Assembly (NCBI GenBank): GCA_002407845.1 | Contig: DHPK01000033.1 | Location: 81,720-145,719 of the forward strand | DNA from: Leptolinea sp. UBA5366 | GTDB lineage: Bacteria > Chloroflexota > Anaerolineae > Anaerolineales > Anaerolineaceae | Length of the DNA: 64,000 nucleotides | Reading direction: 5' to 3' | Part shown: positions 9,637 to 19,100 of the stretch, one piece after another | Numbering within the stretch: the stretch's first letter is position 1 | Layout of the letters: every line of letters begins with the position of its first letter | Notes under the pieces: generated by a model | What the model saw: the letters and a program-made list of their open reading frames with translations, nothing else | The model's database searches: none | What the model was told of the DNA's origin: nothing | Program-made: the position numbers and the translations under genes

Positions 9637-10485
9637 TTAACCTTTAATTCCAGTGTAAGCAACACCTTTCATAACATAGTTCTGGAAAAAGAGAAATACG
9701 ATCAATGGAGGAATTGCAGCCATAAAGTTAGCTGCCATAACGCTATCCGACGTGACCCATGTATCAGGTTGGTTAAACCAGTTGATAATTCTACTGACAG
9801 TGTACATATTCTGTTCCTGTTCAATAATCATAGGCCAGGTTAATTGGCCCCAAGTCCGATTGAAAATCAGAATTGCTAACGTAAAAATAGCATTTTTAGA
9901 TAAAGGTAATACGATTTTATAGTAAATACTAAAGTGCGATGCGCCGTCCACCCTTGCTGCATCAATTAAATCCTTCGGAATTTGTTCAATAAACTGTCTT
10001 AACATGAAAAGACCGAAGACATCTGCTAAGCCTGGTATGATAAGCCCCTTAAATGTATTTAACCAATTAAATTTATTTGTCACAGTAAGGTATAAAGGAA
10101 TCATTGAAACGGTTTTAGGCATAATTAAAGCAAACATTGCAAATGCAAATAGGAAGCGTTTCCCAGGGAAATCATATAATCCGAATTCATAAGCAGCCAT
10201 TGAAGTTAATGTGATGCTCAACAGTACTGTTGCTCCTGCGTAAATAAATGAGACATAATACGCATTTAAAAATCCTCTTTCGAAGAAAATATCTTTGATT
10301 TTCGCTATTCCACCGGATAGAGAAGATGGATATAGCCTTGGATCGAGTGAAACAGGGATCCCTTCTGGACTGAAAACTACATTTATCATCCAATAAATTG
10401 GAAATACTGCAATGACTAAGAAAAATAATGCAAGCACCCAATGAAATAATTGCCCCGTCCGTTTTTGAAGTAAATAAAAGCTCAT
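9637..10485 (-). CDS. CUT1 sugar ABC transporter permease (MalG-like)
   Basis: Inner-membrane permease of a carbohydrate importer. Six hydrophobic segments are visible, and the ATPase-contact (EAA) loop reads DLIDAARVDGASHFSIYYK with the conserved Gly-Ala-Ser. The protein ends KGVAYTGIKG, the usual MalG-type terminus. Length 282 residues is normal. It follows the partner permease by 13 bases and precedes the SIS gene by 22. No ATPase gene is present anywhere in this operon, so the transporter must use a shared MsmK/UgpC-type ATPase encoded elsewhere. Confidence 0.92.
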   Translation of the reverse strand: MSFYLLQKRTGQLFHWVLALFFLVIAVFPIYWMINVVFSPEGIPVSLDPRLYPSSLSGGIAKIKDIFFERGFLNAYYVSFIYAGATVLLSITLTSMAAYEFGLYDFPGKRFLFAFAMFALIMPKTVSMIPLYLTVTNKFNWLNTFKGLIIPGLADVFGLFMLRQFIEQIPKDLIDAARVDGASHFSIYYKIVLPLSKNAIFTLAILIFNRTWGQLTWPMIIEQEQNMYTVSRIINWFNQPDTWVTSDSVMAANFMAAIPPLIVFLFFQNYVMKGVAYTGIKG

Positions 10486-10498
10486 AATAACCTCTAAC

Positions 10499-11389
10499 TT
10501 ATTTCTTTATTTTTTTATTTATCAAGAATTGGATAGATGTAAAAAATAGGATAACAAATGCCAAAATTACGCCATATGCGGCAGCTTGTCCAAATTTTAA
10601 ACTGCCAAACCCTTTCCCAAGCATGTCCATAACTGGGAATAACAAGGCATTTCTATTTCCACCATAGCTCATATATGTAGATCCAGTTAAAATCCAAGGT
10701 GCTTCAAAAACTTGCAAAGCAGAAATAAATCCCCATGTTGTTGTAAAGAAAAGAGTAGGGATTAATTGAGGAATGGTTATGTTAATTATTTCTTGAAATT
10801 TATTAGCACCATCTACTTTTGCTGCATCGTACAAAGATTCAGGTATATCGTTAATACCTGCGATCATGATGATCATATTGAAACCAGCTGAAACCCAAAC
10901 ATCCACAATAATTAAGGAGTAAAGCATGTACTTTGGGTCAGTAAGCCAGGCTACTTGCTGCAATCCGATTTTTGAAAATAATACGTTGACTAATCCTACG
11001 TCAGCGGCTAATATCCATTTCCAAACTGAAGCTGCGAGATATAAAGGTATAACAGAAGGAAGAAAATAAGCACTTTTGAAGAAATTACCCCATTTTCTTG
11101 GCATGGCTTGGATGATGATTGCTAAAATAAAAGAAACGATCATTCCAATTGGAACGGTGATTAACACATAGTTGATAATGTTTTTATACGCAAGTTTAGT
11201 AGTTCTGGCGTTCAGAACTTTAGAATAATTGTCTAGTCCGACAAATTCAGGAATATGAATACCATCCCATTTATAAAAACTAGTATATATTCCATAAATA
11301 ATTGGATATACAAAGAAAACAATAAACATTAGAAAGAATGGCGTAAGCATTAGATAATGCTTGTAATTTCGTTTAAGGTTGATTTTCAT
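10499..11389 (-). CDS. CUT1 sugar ABC transporter permease (MalF/UgpA-like)
   Basis: First permease subunit of the same importer. The 296-residue protein opens with a MalF-type helix (LMLTPFFLMFIVFFVYPII) and has six predicted transmembrane segments. The EAA loop ESLYDAAKVDGANKFQEI is intact. A GAGG ribosome site precedes the ATG at 11389. It lies 81 bases downstream of the binding-protein gene, and that gap is largely occupied by an 18-bp perfect hairpin. Confidence 0.93.
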   Translation of the reverse strand: MKINLKRNYKHYLMLTPFFLMFIVFFVYPIIYGIYTSFYKWDGIHIPEFVGLDNYSKVLNARTTKLAYKNIINYVLITVPIGMIVSFILAIIIQAMPRKWGNFFKSAYFLPSVIPLYLAASVWKWILAADVGLVNVLFSKIGLQQVAWLTDPKYMLYSLIIVDVWVSAGFNMIIMIAGINDIPESLYDAAKVDGANKFQEIINITIPQLIPTLFFTTTWGFISALQVFEAPWILTGSTYMSYGGNRNALLFPVMDMLGKGFGSLKFGQAAAYGVILAFVILFFTSIQFLINKKIKK

Positions 11390-11416
11390 AAATGCTAACT
11401 GCCTCTCAAAGATTAT

Positions 11417-11455
11417 TTATAAAAATGTTGCGGTATAACCGCAACATTTTTATAA
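11417..11455 (-). promoter_or_regulatory. 18-bp perfect hairpin between binding-protein and permease genes
   Basis: Arms at 11417-11434 and 11438-11455 are exact reverse complements with a three-base loop. On the minus strand the second arm contains a run of five T inside the stem but no free T tract follows. It lies between the binding-protein stop and the first permease, so it could protect the upstream mRNA from 3' decay or act as a leaky terminator. Confidence 0.75.
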
Positions 11456-11470
11456 GATAAATGAAATCGT

Positions 11471-12733
11471 TTATTCGTATTCTTCTTTAATTGATTCGGT
11501 CATTAAATCTCTTGCTTCTATAGCACCGTCAAGCAAATCAACCTCATCATTCATAGCCATGTCCAAGTATTCAAGCAGAGGTGCATAGTAATTTCCTGGA
11601 TAAGCTTTTTCAAAAAATGGTGTTTGGTTATAAATAATGTATGGCGTCGCTTTTTCAGTGATTGCCAACATCTTATCTCCTCGATCAGCAGCTGTTTTCA
11701 TTGCTGTCATGTTTCCAAGATATCGCGCATCAATTTCTGCCCATCGAGCCATTTGCGGTGTGTCAACTAAATAGGATGCTAATTCCCAAGCAACCTCCCA
11801 ATTGTCAGTATTCCCGACACACAGCATTTCTAATCCTCCAACTCCACCATGTTGAGAGCTGGTTCCGCCTGGGATAAGAGCAAAGTCATAATTTAATCCT
11901 TCGACTTTTCGAAATGCGATGTCTGCCCAAGGACCATCCGGATAATAGGCTAATTTGTTCGTAGTGAAAAGGTCGATAGCACCTTGCTCACCCCTTTTTA
12001 GTTGGGTGCTGTAAGGCGCGATTTTCTTCAAAAATTCTACAGTTTTTACAAGTTTTTCTGGATTGAGTAAGCTAATGTTTTGTGAGAAATCAATGCCCCA
12101 ATCAGATTTCTCTGCAAATGAGGAATAAATTGAGAGGAAATTCCACCAATCAGTATGGTAACTGTAAGTGCCGTAAAAACCAGCTTCGCTGATCTTTTTC
12201 ATATGGTCAGCCCATACTTCCATGTCAGATATTTCTTCATTTGGATCAATTCCAGCAGCTTCTAAAACATCCAAGTTTCGATACATAAACTGACTGAAGC
12301 CTGTGTATGGTAATGCCCACATCGTATTATCTTCAGGAGTCATGACCGCAACTGTTGCAGGGTCGAAATTTGCCCGATATTCTTCCGGCTTAGCCATCCA
12401 AAGATCATAGATATTTATCATTGCATCAATGCTGACGAATAAAGCACCATTCCTTGTCGTATTGACGAATAAATCTGGCATTGTTCCGCTCATTGCTGCC
12501 GTTGTAAGAGATGAAAGCAACTCGTCATCCCCCATGGCTGACACTTCAACTCTATACCCTGGATGATCTTTTAAAAACTCATCGATGAATACTTGTTGCA
12601 ATGCGAGCAAGTCGCCAGTACCAAAATCTGAAAAAGTCCAATATCGGAGGACAGTTTCTTCTGCATTAACAACCGATACTGCAGAAAAGCAAAGTAATAC
12701 AACAATAATTATTAAAATTTTATTTTTAAACAT
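11471..12733 (-). CDS. CUT1 ABC transporter substrate-binding protein (family 1)
   Basis: Extracytoplasmic sugar-binding protein. The ATG at 12733 (preceded by AAGAAAGGTGAAATT) gives 420 residues starting with a Sec signal peptide (MFKNKILIIIVVLLCF, cleavage near VVNA-EE). There is no lipobox cysteine, so it is not predicted to be a lipoprotein. The mature part begins TVLRYWTFSDFGTGD and contains WALPYTGFSQFMYRN and WWNFLSIYSSFAEKS, typical of SBP_bac_1 folds. A GTG 45 bases upstream extends the frame but would bury the signal peptide. First gene of the minus-strand arm, divergent from the NagB-like gene. Confidence 0.92.
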   Translation of the reverse strand: MFKNKILIIIVVLLCFSAVSVVNAEETVLRYWTFSDFGTGDLLALQQVFIDEFLKDHPGYRVEVSAMGDDELLSSLTTAAMSGTMPDLFVNTTRNGALFVSIDAMINIYDLWMAKPEEYRANFDPATVAVMTPEDNTMWALPYTGFSQFMYRNLDVLEAAGIDPNEEISDMEVWADHMKKISEAGFYGTYSYHTDWWNFLSIYSSFAEKSDWGIDFSQNISLLNPEKLVKTVEFLKKIAPYSTQLKRGEQGAIDLFTTNKLAYYPDGPWADIAFRKVEGLNYDFALIPGGTSSQHGGVGGLEMLCVGNTDNWEVAWELASYLVDTPQMARWAEIDARYLGNMTAMKTAADRGDKMLAITEKATPYIIYNQTPFFEKAYPGNYYAPLLEYLDMAMNDEVDLLDGAIEARDLMTESIKEEYE

Positions 12734-12852
12734 AATTTCACCTTTCTTAATAATGAAAACTTGATTTGTGACGTACAAGATTATTTTAGTTTATGAAACT
12801 TCAAATGTAATTAAAAAACTAACATATAGGATTAAAATTAGATAAATACATG

Positions 12853-12863
12853 ACAAATGTTAT
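12853..12863. promoter_or_regulatory. Candidate SorC-type regulator operator, copy 1
   Basis: ACAAATGTTAT lies in the divergent intergenic region between the binding-protein gene and the NagB-like gene. The same 11 bases occur inverted at 14904-14914, next to the promoter of the SorC-type regulator, and a shorter CAAATGTAAT lies near 12803. An inverted pair TGAAACTT (12794-12801) and AAGTTTCA (12868-12875) brackets this region. No footprint-level consensus is known to me for this regulator. Confidence 0.45.
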
Positions 12864-12964
12864 ATTTAAGTTTCAAAATATAATTTTACTTTCTGGATAT
12901 GGTATCCTATGCACAATCAATCTGATTAAGAATTTTCTAAAACAACAAAGGAGACATTGATTAT

Positions 12965-13846
12965 ATGACCTCTACAATTGATACCGAAAAAATGTTTGCG
13001 TATTGTCGAATTCCTATGGAAAACTTGGAAAACCATCCTGATGCAAGGGCAAAAATTAAAATATTTAATAAATCTGAAGAGGTAAATTTTCAAGCAGCAC
13101 AAATAATGATAGATGAGATTGTCGAAAACAATCGTAATGGAAAACCAACCAGATGGGTGTTGCCATGTGGGCCTAATCAACAATTTGAGATATTCATTAA
13201 CTATATTAATGAAAACGACATTAGTTTGGAAAACTTGCACGTTTTTCTGATGGATGATTATTTGGATTGGAATTGCCGTCCATTTCCGGAGGATCATCCG
13301 TATTTTAACAACACAGCTCGATTTAAGAAAATGTTTTATGACAAAATTAAGCCAGAATTGAATGTACCCATAAAACAGCGCCATGCCCCTTTATACAATG
13401 ATTTAGATGCAATGGATGATGCTATCGAAGCTTTGGGCGGACTTGATACTGTTTTTGGCGGACTTGGGTTTAAAGGATTGGTTGCTTACTGCGAAGCACC
13501 ATTATCCCCATTTTTTACAGTTACTAAAGAACAATACTGCAACATGAAGACTCGAATTTATCCAATTAACGATGACACAACAATCGCATATTCAGTAAGG
13601 AAGTTCGGTGGTCTCACTCACATGAATCCGCCCCTGGGGGTGAGTATCGGTTTTAAATCAATGTTAATGGCAAAAAAACTGGTGTTAATGTGTACGACTG
13701 GGGCATGGAAGAGAACTGCTATCAGAGTCATGCTCTTCAATGAACCTACTGTTGAATATCCGGCAACATTATTTACTGAAAAAGTTCCGGAATGTTTGCT
13801 TCTCTGTGATAAAAACACTGCAGAATCTCCTCTACCTCCGTTATGA
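12965..13846 (+). CDS. NagB-like sugar-phosphate isomerase/deaminase, atypical active site
   Basis: Related to glucosamine-6-phosphate deaminase/6-phosphogluconolactonase proteins. Family landmarks are seen: the phosphosugar loop RWVLPCGPNQQFE, then VFLMDDYLDW with the paired Asp, and late motifs GVSIGFKSMLMAKK, CTTGAWKRTAI and PATLFTEKVPECLLLCD. The active-site lid, GxxNDGHIAFNEP in E. coli NagB, reads GGLGFKGLVAYCEAP here: the catalytic Asp and His positions are Lys and Leu while the Glu stays. It may therefore isomerise or deaminate a different sugar phosphate, or have another role. AAAGGAGA precedes the ATG. It overlaps the downstream PfkB gene by four bases. Confidence 0.75.
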   Translation: MTSTIDTEKMFAYCRIPMENLENHPDARAKIKIFNKSEEVNFQAAQIMIDEIVENNRNGKPTRWVLPCGPNQQFEIFINYINENDISLENLHVFLMDDYLDWNCRPFPEDHPYFNNTARFKKMFYDKIKPELNVPIKQRHAPLYNDLDAMDDAIEALGGLDTVFGGLGFKGLVAYCEAPLSPFFTVTKEQYCNMKTRIYPINDDTTIAYSVRKFGGLTHMNPPLGVSIGFKSMLMAKKLVLMCTTGAWKRTAIRVMLFNEPTVEYPATLFTEKVPECLLLCDKNTAESPLPPL

Positions 13847-14805
13847 TAAAAGGCGATATGTTGAATACTGATTCACCTCAAATTATTTCGTTAGGCTATC
13901 ATGGTACAGGTGCCAGGGTTGTGCGTGTCCATCACATACCTGCAGTTGGTGAAAGCGTTCGAGCTTGGGATTTTCAGATAATCAAGGATGGAGGAAAAGG
14001 CTCGCACCAAGCAATGGTGATTGGAAAATATGGCGGATCAGTTGGGTTTATTGGGAAAATGGGAATAGATGAACAATCTGATGAGGCTATCACTTGGTTA
14101 ATTGAACATAATGTAGATATAAGAAATTTACTTAGAGTTGAATATAAAGGTCGAGGCTCAGGATTAATTTTAGTTGATGATAATGGTGACAACGCAATTA
14201 TTAGTGTGGACGATATTCGTAAAACTTTGACTTTTGAAGAAGTTCAGCCATTAATTAAAAACTACGAACAAGCACAGGTATTTATTACTGGGTTTGAAAT
14301 CCCGGAAGAAACGGCTTTGTCTAGCGCAAAATTTGCAAAGAGTCTTGGCCAAATAACGATTCTCAATCCGTCTCCTGCCCCTATTCAACCGATGGAGAAC
14401 TTATGTTTTATCGATTTCTTAGTTCCGAATGAAACCGAAGCAAAAGTATTGTTAGGTATTGAATCTGATGAATATGTTGAACCAATGACTTTAGCAAAGT
14501 CATTGGTTGAAAAATTTAATGTGGGGAATGTTATTTTAACTTTGGGAAGCCGAGGAGCTTTATTCTTTAACCGGGATGAAAGTTTTATCGTAGACCCATT
14601 TAAAATTGAGGCTGTTGATCCGATTGGCGCCGGAGACACATTTCTGGGTTCATTTGTTTTTGCCTATTGGGTTGAACACTTAACGATTTTTGAATCATTG
14701 GTTTGGGCGAATGCGGCAGCAGCTATCAGCGTTTCTAGAAAAGGTTCTATTCCTTCATTTCCTACGAGAGATGAAGTGAATAAATACATTCTTTCAAATA
14801 AATAG
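13843..14805 (+). CDS. PfkB-family carbohydrate kinase
   Basis: Cytosolic ATP-dependent sugar kinase of the ribokinase/PfkB fold, 320 residues. The N-terminal substrate region IIKDGGKGSHQAMVIGKYGG and the C-terminal anion-hole/catalytic motif DPIGAGDTFLGSFV (catalytic Asp in GAGD) are intact. The ATG overlaps the TGA of the NagB-like gene (ATGA), so the two are translationally coupled; a second ATG at 13858 is an alternative start. Pairing with a SIS-domain protein encoded divergently recalls fructosamine (frl) pathways, in which a PfkB kinase phosphorylates the substrate before a SIS enzyme cleaves it, but the substrate is not proven. Confidence 0.86.
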   Translation: MIKGDMLNTDSPQIISLGYHGTGARVVRVHHIPAVGESVRAWDFQIIKDGGKGSHQAMVIGKYGGSVGFIGKMGIDEQSDEAITWLIEHNVDIRNLLRVEYKGRGSGLILVDDNGDNAIISVDDIRKTLTFEEVQPLIKNYEQAQVFITGFEIPEETALSSAKFAKSLGQITILNPSPAPIQPMENLCFIDFLVPNETEAKVLLGIESDEYVEPMTLAKSLVEKFNVGNVILTLGSRGALFFNRDESFIVDPFKIEAVDPIGAGDTFLGSFVFAYWVEHLTIFESLVWANAAAAISVSRKGSIPSFPTRDEVNKYILSNK

Positions 14806-14822
14806 AATAAGTTTTATTTTAG

Positions 14823-14854
14823 ACTCTAAGAATTTTTTTCTTAGAGTTATTTTT
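14823..14854 (+). terminator. Intrinsic terminator after the NagB-like/PfkB genes
   Basis: Stem ACTCTAAGAA (14823-14832) and TTCTTAGAGT (14838-14847) with a five-T loop, followed by TATTTTT. It separates the PfkB gene from the SorC-type regulator, which has its own promoter. Confidence 0.8.
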
Positions 14855-14894
14855 AATTAACCTAAATATTATTTAGCTTAAAAAAGTTTATTGT

Positions 14895-14914
14895 TATAAT
14901 TAAATAACATTTGT
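14895..14914 (+). promoter_or_regulatory. Promoter -10 and overlapping candidate operator of the SorC-type regulator
   Basis: TATAAT at 14895-14900 is followed after three bases by ATAACATTTGT (14904-14914), the exact reverse complement of ACAAATGTTAT at 12853-12863. An operator here would cover the transcription start and so allow autorepression. The -35 region is weak. Confidence 0.5.
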
Positions 14915-14941
14915 TAGATTAAATTGGCATTTTATGGAGGA

Positions 14942-15967
14942 ATGTTGAGTATTAGCAGGAATATTCAAAAGCTGATAGATATATCAAACCTTTATTATAA
15001 GAATGGTTATTCTAAGAGCGACATTGCAAAGCTCGTCGGCGTTTCGAGACAATCAGTTGCAAATTACTTACAGGAAGCATTAAATGAAGGAATTGTAGAA
15101 ATAATTATTCACGATCCTTTTCAACGAAATAGTTTTTTAGCTAAAAAGATGATGGAAACAACTGGTCTCAAACGTGTTGTAGTCATTCCTTCTCAATCCA
15201 AAGATAGTTCAAGTCTGAAACGAAATATTGCTTTGGCAAGTGTTGAACTAATCGATGAAATCATTAACTATGATGATAAAGTAGGCATTAGCTGGGGTGG
15301 AACAGTAAAAGAGCTAGCTGAAAACTATAATGGGTCACCTAAAAAAGATGCGATTTTAATTCCACTGATGGGGGGATTCGGAAGAACTGAACCATCTCAA
15401 CAAGTAAATATTATTGTTCAATCTTTATCAGAGAAAATGTCCTCGAGTTGTTTGCAATTAAATGCCCCATTACTCGTAAATAGCCATGATTCACTTGAAG
15501 CATTTCTGAAAAATAAAGAGATAGAAATGATCATTAACAATTGGGAAAACATTGATTCTGCAATTATTGGAATTGGAGATAATATATTTTTAACGAATAA
15601 AAACCCATTAGTTTTTGATAGCTTCTCTTATAAATATCGAAAACTTTTACTGAAAAAACAAGCTGTTGGTGATATTTGTTGGAGGTTTTTTAATTATAAT
15701 GGTGAAGAAATTTGGAATTCAGAGATTCCATTAAATGTAATAAGTATAAAATTGGAACAGTTACGTAAAATAAAAAATAAAATTTGCTTAGCTGGCGGAA
15801 AAGATAAAGCATATGCGATCTTTGGAGCCATTCAAGGAGGTTTTATTGACTATTTAGTGACTGATGATGAAACTGCAAATGAAATAATAAAATTGTATTC
15901 ATATAGTGAATTAAAAAAACAAAAAATAATTTCTAACGCTATTCAATCTCAAGAAGGAATTGATTGA
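14942..15967 (+). CDS. SorC-family sugar-responsive transcriptional regulator
   Basis: DNA-binding regulator with a SorC/DeoR-type arrangement: an N-terminal helix-turn-helix (YKNGYSKSDIAKLVGVSRQS) and a large C-terminal phosphosugar-binding domain (VGISWGGTVKELAENY, LIPLMGGFG, AIIGIGD, GDICWRFFN, LAGGKDKAYAIFGAI). Such proteins sense the phosphorylated sugar of their own pathway. The start is uncertain: GGAGG at 14936-14940 is only one base from the ATG at 14942 and four from a TTG at 14945; a TTG at 14924 is also in frame. It probably controls both arms of the surrounding AT-rich sugar island through the repeated 11-base site. Confidence 0.87.
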   Translation: MLSISRNIQKLIDISNLYYKNGYSKSDIAKLVGVSRQSVANYLQEALNEGIVEIIIHDPFQRNSFLAKKMMETTGLKRVVVIPSQSKDSSSLKRNIALASVELIDEIINYDDKVGISWGGTVKELAENYNGSPKKDAILIPLMGGFGRTEPSQQVNIIVQSLSEKMSSSCLQLNAPLLVNSHDSLEAFLKNKEIEMIINNWENIDSAIIGIGDNIFLTNKNPLVFDSFSYKYRKLLLKKQAVGDICWRFFNYNGEEIWNSEIPLNVISIKLEQLRKIKNKICLAGGKDKAYAIFGAIQGGFIDYLVTDDETANEIIKLYSYSELKKQKIISNAIQSQEGID

Positions 15968-16010
15968 CTATTGCAGAGCTTTTTTCGGATTAGATTCTTT
16001 TGATCGAAAT

Positions 16011-16043
16011 ATATGCGCCAATCTTTACTGGCGCATATTTTTT
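16011..16043 (+). terminator. Intrinsic terminator after the SorC-type gene
   Basis: Perfect 10-bp stem ATATGCGCCA (16011-16020) and TGGCGCATAT (16029-16038) with an eight-base loop, followed by TTTTT. It ends the transcript of the AT-rich island. Confidence 0.88.
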
Positions 16044-16113
16044 AATGGGTAAACTAATGATTATAGCTGCAGCGAAAAAGGGAAAAAATTCCTCGGATAA
16101 AAATATATTATTT

Positions 16114-16122
16114 TGATATAAT
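16114..16122 (+). promoter_or_regulatory. Extended -10 promoter for the giant gene
   Basis: TGATATAAT: a TGN extension directly before TATAAT at 16117-16122, 35 bases upstream of the ATG at 16158. No good -35 box is visible, as is common for extended -10 promoters. Confidence 0.5.
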
Positions 16123-16157
16123 AAGTAAAAACTACAATATTATTCGGAGAATCAGCC

Positions 16158-19100
16158 ATGGAATTGAGAATTATCAGCCCGGAAGGGTGGGAAAAGCGCT
16201 TTCCATTTAAGAAACCGGTTCTTTCAATTGGATCGCAGCTGGGAAACGATCTCCGGCTTGACACTCCGACTCAATTTCAACTAATCCTCCAGGAGAGAGA
16301 AATCACAACCCTAAGGGTGAGATTGCCCGCCGAAAACGAAGCCGGCATGCCGCTGAGGGTCAATCGCAATGGGCGTTTTTTCACTCTGCAACCGGGTGAA
16401 GAGATGGAACTTTATCCGGGGGATTCGCTTGAATCCGGAACCTTTCGACTGATACCTGATTGGCAGGCGAGTCAGCGAACTGCTGAACCCGACAGAAATA
16501 AAAGAGGGGCGACCGCATGGTTATGGGTCGCTCTTTTTTTATGCCTTTTAGCGGCTGCTTCATTTATTTTTCTGCCAAGAATTAATGAGTTTTCTGTACA
16601 ATTGCCGCCCGAACCGTTGATGATAGGGGATGCTGGGACTTTGTTCTGGCAGGCAAACCGCTTTTCCTCGTCCATAACGCTTTTTTCTGGGGATCAGCAA
16701 TCTCCGGTTGAAAGGACTGGATTGCTTGAGATCAGCCCGCCTGAGACAACTGTTTATCGGATTCAGGCGGAAAATTGGTTGAGCCGACTGATCAAACGTC
16801 CGGCAGTCAAAGAATTGACCGTGCCTGTCAGTATAGCGCTTCCCGGTGTCAGGTTGGAAAGCGTTCGAACAGCGCCCAACACCTATCAAGTGAGCTGGTC
16901 GGTCAGCGGAGAAGTTGATCAGGTCTCTCTGACGATCGGTAGCCAGACCGAAGTTTTGCCTGAGCAGGAGTATCAAAGCTCGCGCACCTTGCCGATCCGG
17001 AAAGACGTGGAGGTTCGCATCACAGCACACAATCAAGCCGGAACGAATTGGCAGAGCGAGGTGCTCGCGGCTGAACCGGTCGACTTGCTGTTAGAGAAAT
17101 TCATCGTTTGGGTTCAACCAGAATCCCGTTCGCAATTTACGCTGGTTCAGTCCGAAGTGCCTGCTGAGGGCTTTACTGAGAAGCTGGTTGAATTAATTCC
17201 TAATGAAACCTTGGCGGCTGGCTATGAATTGATTCATCATCAGACGGGGCGAACGTTGAATCCGCGTGAACAAATCATGCTCGAATGGGGCGTAAATCAG
17301 GCAGATACCGTCATGATTGAGCCGCTGGCTGATCGCTTGCTGCCTGAATCTGGCGCTCAGTACTATTATCCTGAGAAATCGACCAATTTTTTACTGTCAG
17401 CAGCATTGGGCGATCAGCTGAAAACATTTACACTGCCGGTGACAGTTAAGAAAGAGAAAGCGGAGACCGTCAGCCAACCGCTGAAAATTGAGCAATTCAG
17501 CACGAATCCAGTCTCCCTTCAGCAGCCGGGTAAAGTCACGCTTGCCTGGTCGGTATCCGGTGATTGGGAACGAATTCAGCTGCTTTCTTCCTCAAGAACG
17601 CCGACCCTAACCGAAAAAACTCCAGCGGGGCAACCTCAGACCGTTGACTCAGGTGCGATATTAGCAGATTACCTGAACGGCGCTGGTTTCCTATCCGTCA
17701 ACCTGGCGGAAGATACATCATTTATATTGAAAGCTTCGAATTCGGAAAAATCCGATAACGCGATTGTTTCCGTGCGGGTCAACCCATCTGCCCCGGCTGT
17801 TGTGCGGAAGCCGCTTGGAATCCAAATTACGCAGCTCTTCAGCGCGTCTGGAAAATTCGAGGTCGGAGAAGAGATTACCGCTGCCATTGCATTTTCAGGC
17901 TTGTCATCCGCTGATCCATTCCCGACCGGATCAGTCGTGATCAGCGATGGACTGTCAAACTGCCTGATAACACTGCCGCGCAGCAGCTGCGAATTAAAAC
18001 TGCGCTCGGCTGGCAATCGGGCGATCTCCGCTCGTTATGGCGGAAATCAGGTCTACCAGTCCGCAGAAACACTCCAAAGTCTGGTTGTGACCGATAAGAA
18101 GTTGGAACGGCTGAACTTGGCAGCTTCAATTTTTCCTGATCAAGCGATTCAAAATGTCGGCGAAAAAGTCACGGTCAGCGCATTTCTGACACCCGAATTT
18201 GAAGGAGAATTGTCGCCTACCGGAACGCTGTTCATCTCTGACGGACTCTCTAATTGTTTGCTCACGCTGCCGCGCAACAGCTGTGATCTTGAAGTGCGAT
18301 CGATTGGCGAAAGGACGATAAGCATTAGTTATTCGGGCGACGACTTTTTTCATCCAGCAGTTACAAGTCTGAAGATTCAGGCTGAAAAGAAAGAATCAAC
18401 GCCTCAACCAACCCCGGTCCTGACGCCAACCGCACTGCCGTTGCAGTTTCCGATTCGGATTGTCGGAGTTTTTCCGCAAAAGTCCGCTTACTCCATCGGC
18501 GACCAGATCGATATTTATGTTGATCCGGATTATTCGTCGATTGATAACCGTTTCCCGCGAGAAAAGATTCAGGTGTCAGATGGTTTTGCCACCTGCCTGT
18601 TCTCAGTGGAAAGCGGCAATCACTGCACAATGCAGCTGATAGACAGCAGCGCCTCGCAGATTATTGCATCATTCCCCGGGGATGGTTATTATTCTCCGTC
18701 GCAGTCCGAGCCCTGGTCGATTACGGTTCAGGCTCTGCCAAAGGCTGCCACTCAAACAGTGATAGCGTCGGTTCAGCCCAACCTGGCAAGCTACCGCATT
18801 GGGGATCAGATCAAAGTCAGCGTTTCAGTGACGCCAGATAAAGTGCTTGACCAGCCGCCATCTGGCGAAGTAACAGTCAGCGATGGCTTTTCCAGTTGTA
18901 TCGTTCAATGGCCGGAGCAGGATGCTTGCAGCCTGACACTCCAAAACGGAACTGCACGTGAGATAACGGCTATTTATGCAGGAGATGAGTTTTACGCTTC
19001 ATCTGTTTCAGCGATGCGTCCGATAAAAATCTCGATGCTCGAAGTGTTAGCATTTTCTGCACAGGCGATGCAGTTCAGTACGTGTGACAGTTTTGCTCCG

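Noticed and set aside
13843..15967. Toxin-antitoxin or defence-system reading of the island genes
   Set aside because: All genes have clear sugar-metabolism or regulatory motifs; no nuclease, helicase or toxin fold is visible.
15968..16157. Search for an attachment-site copy of the tRNA-Glu 3' end at the right edge of the AT-rich island
   Set aside because: No match to the tRNA 3' sequence is visible, so an integrative element with a standard att pair is not supported.
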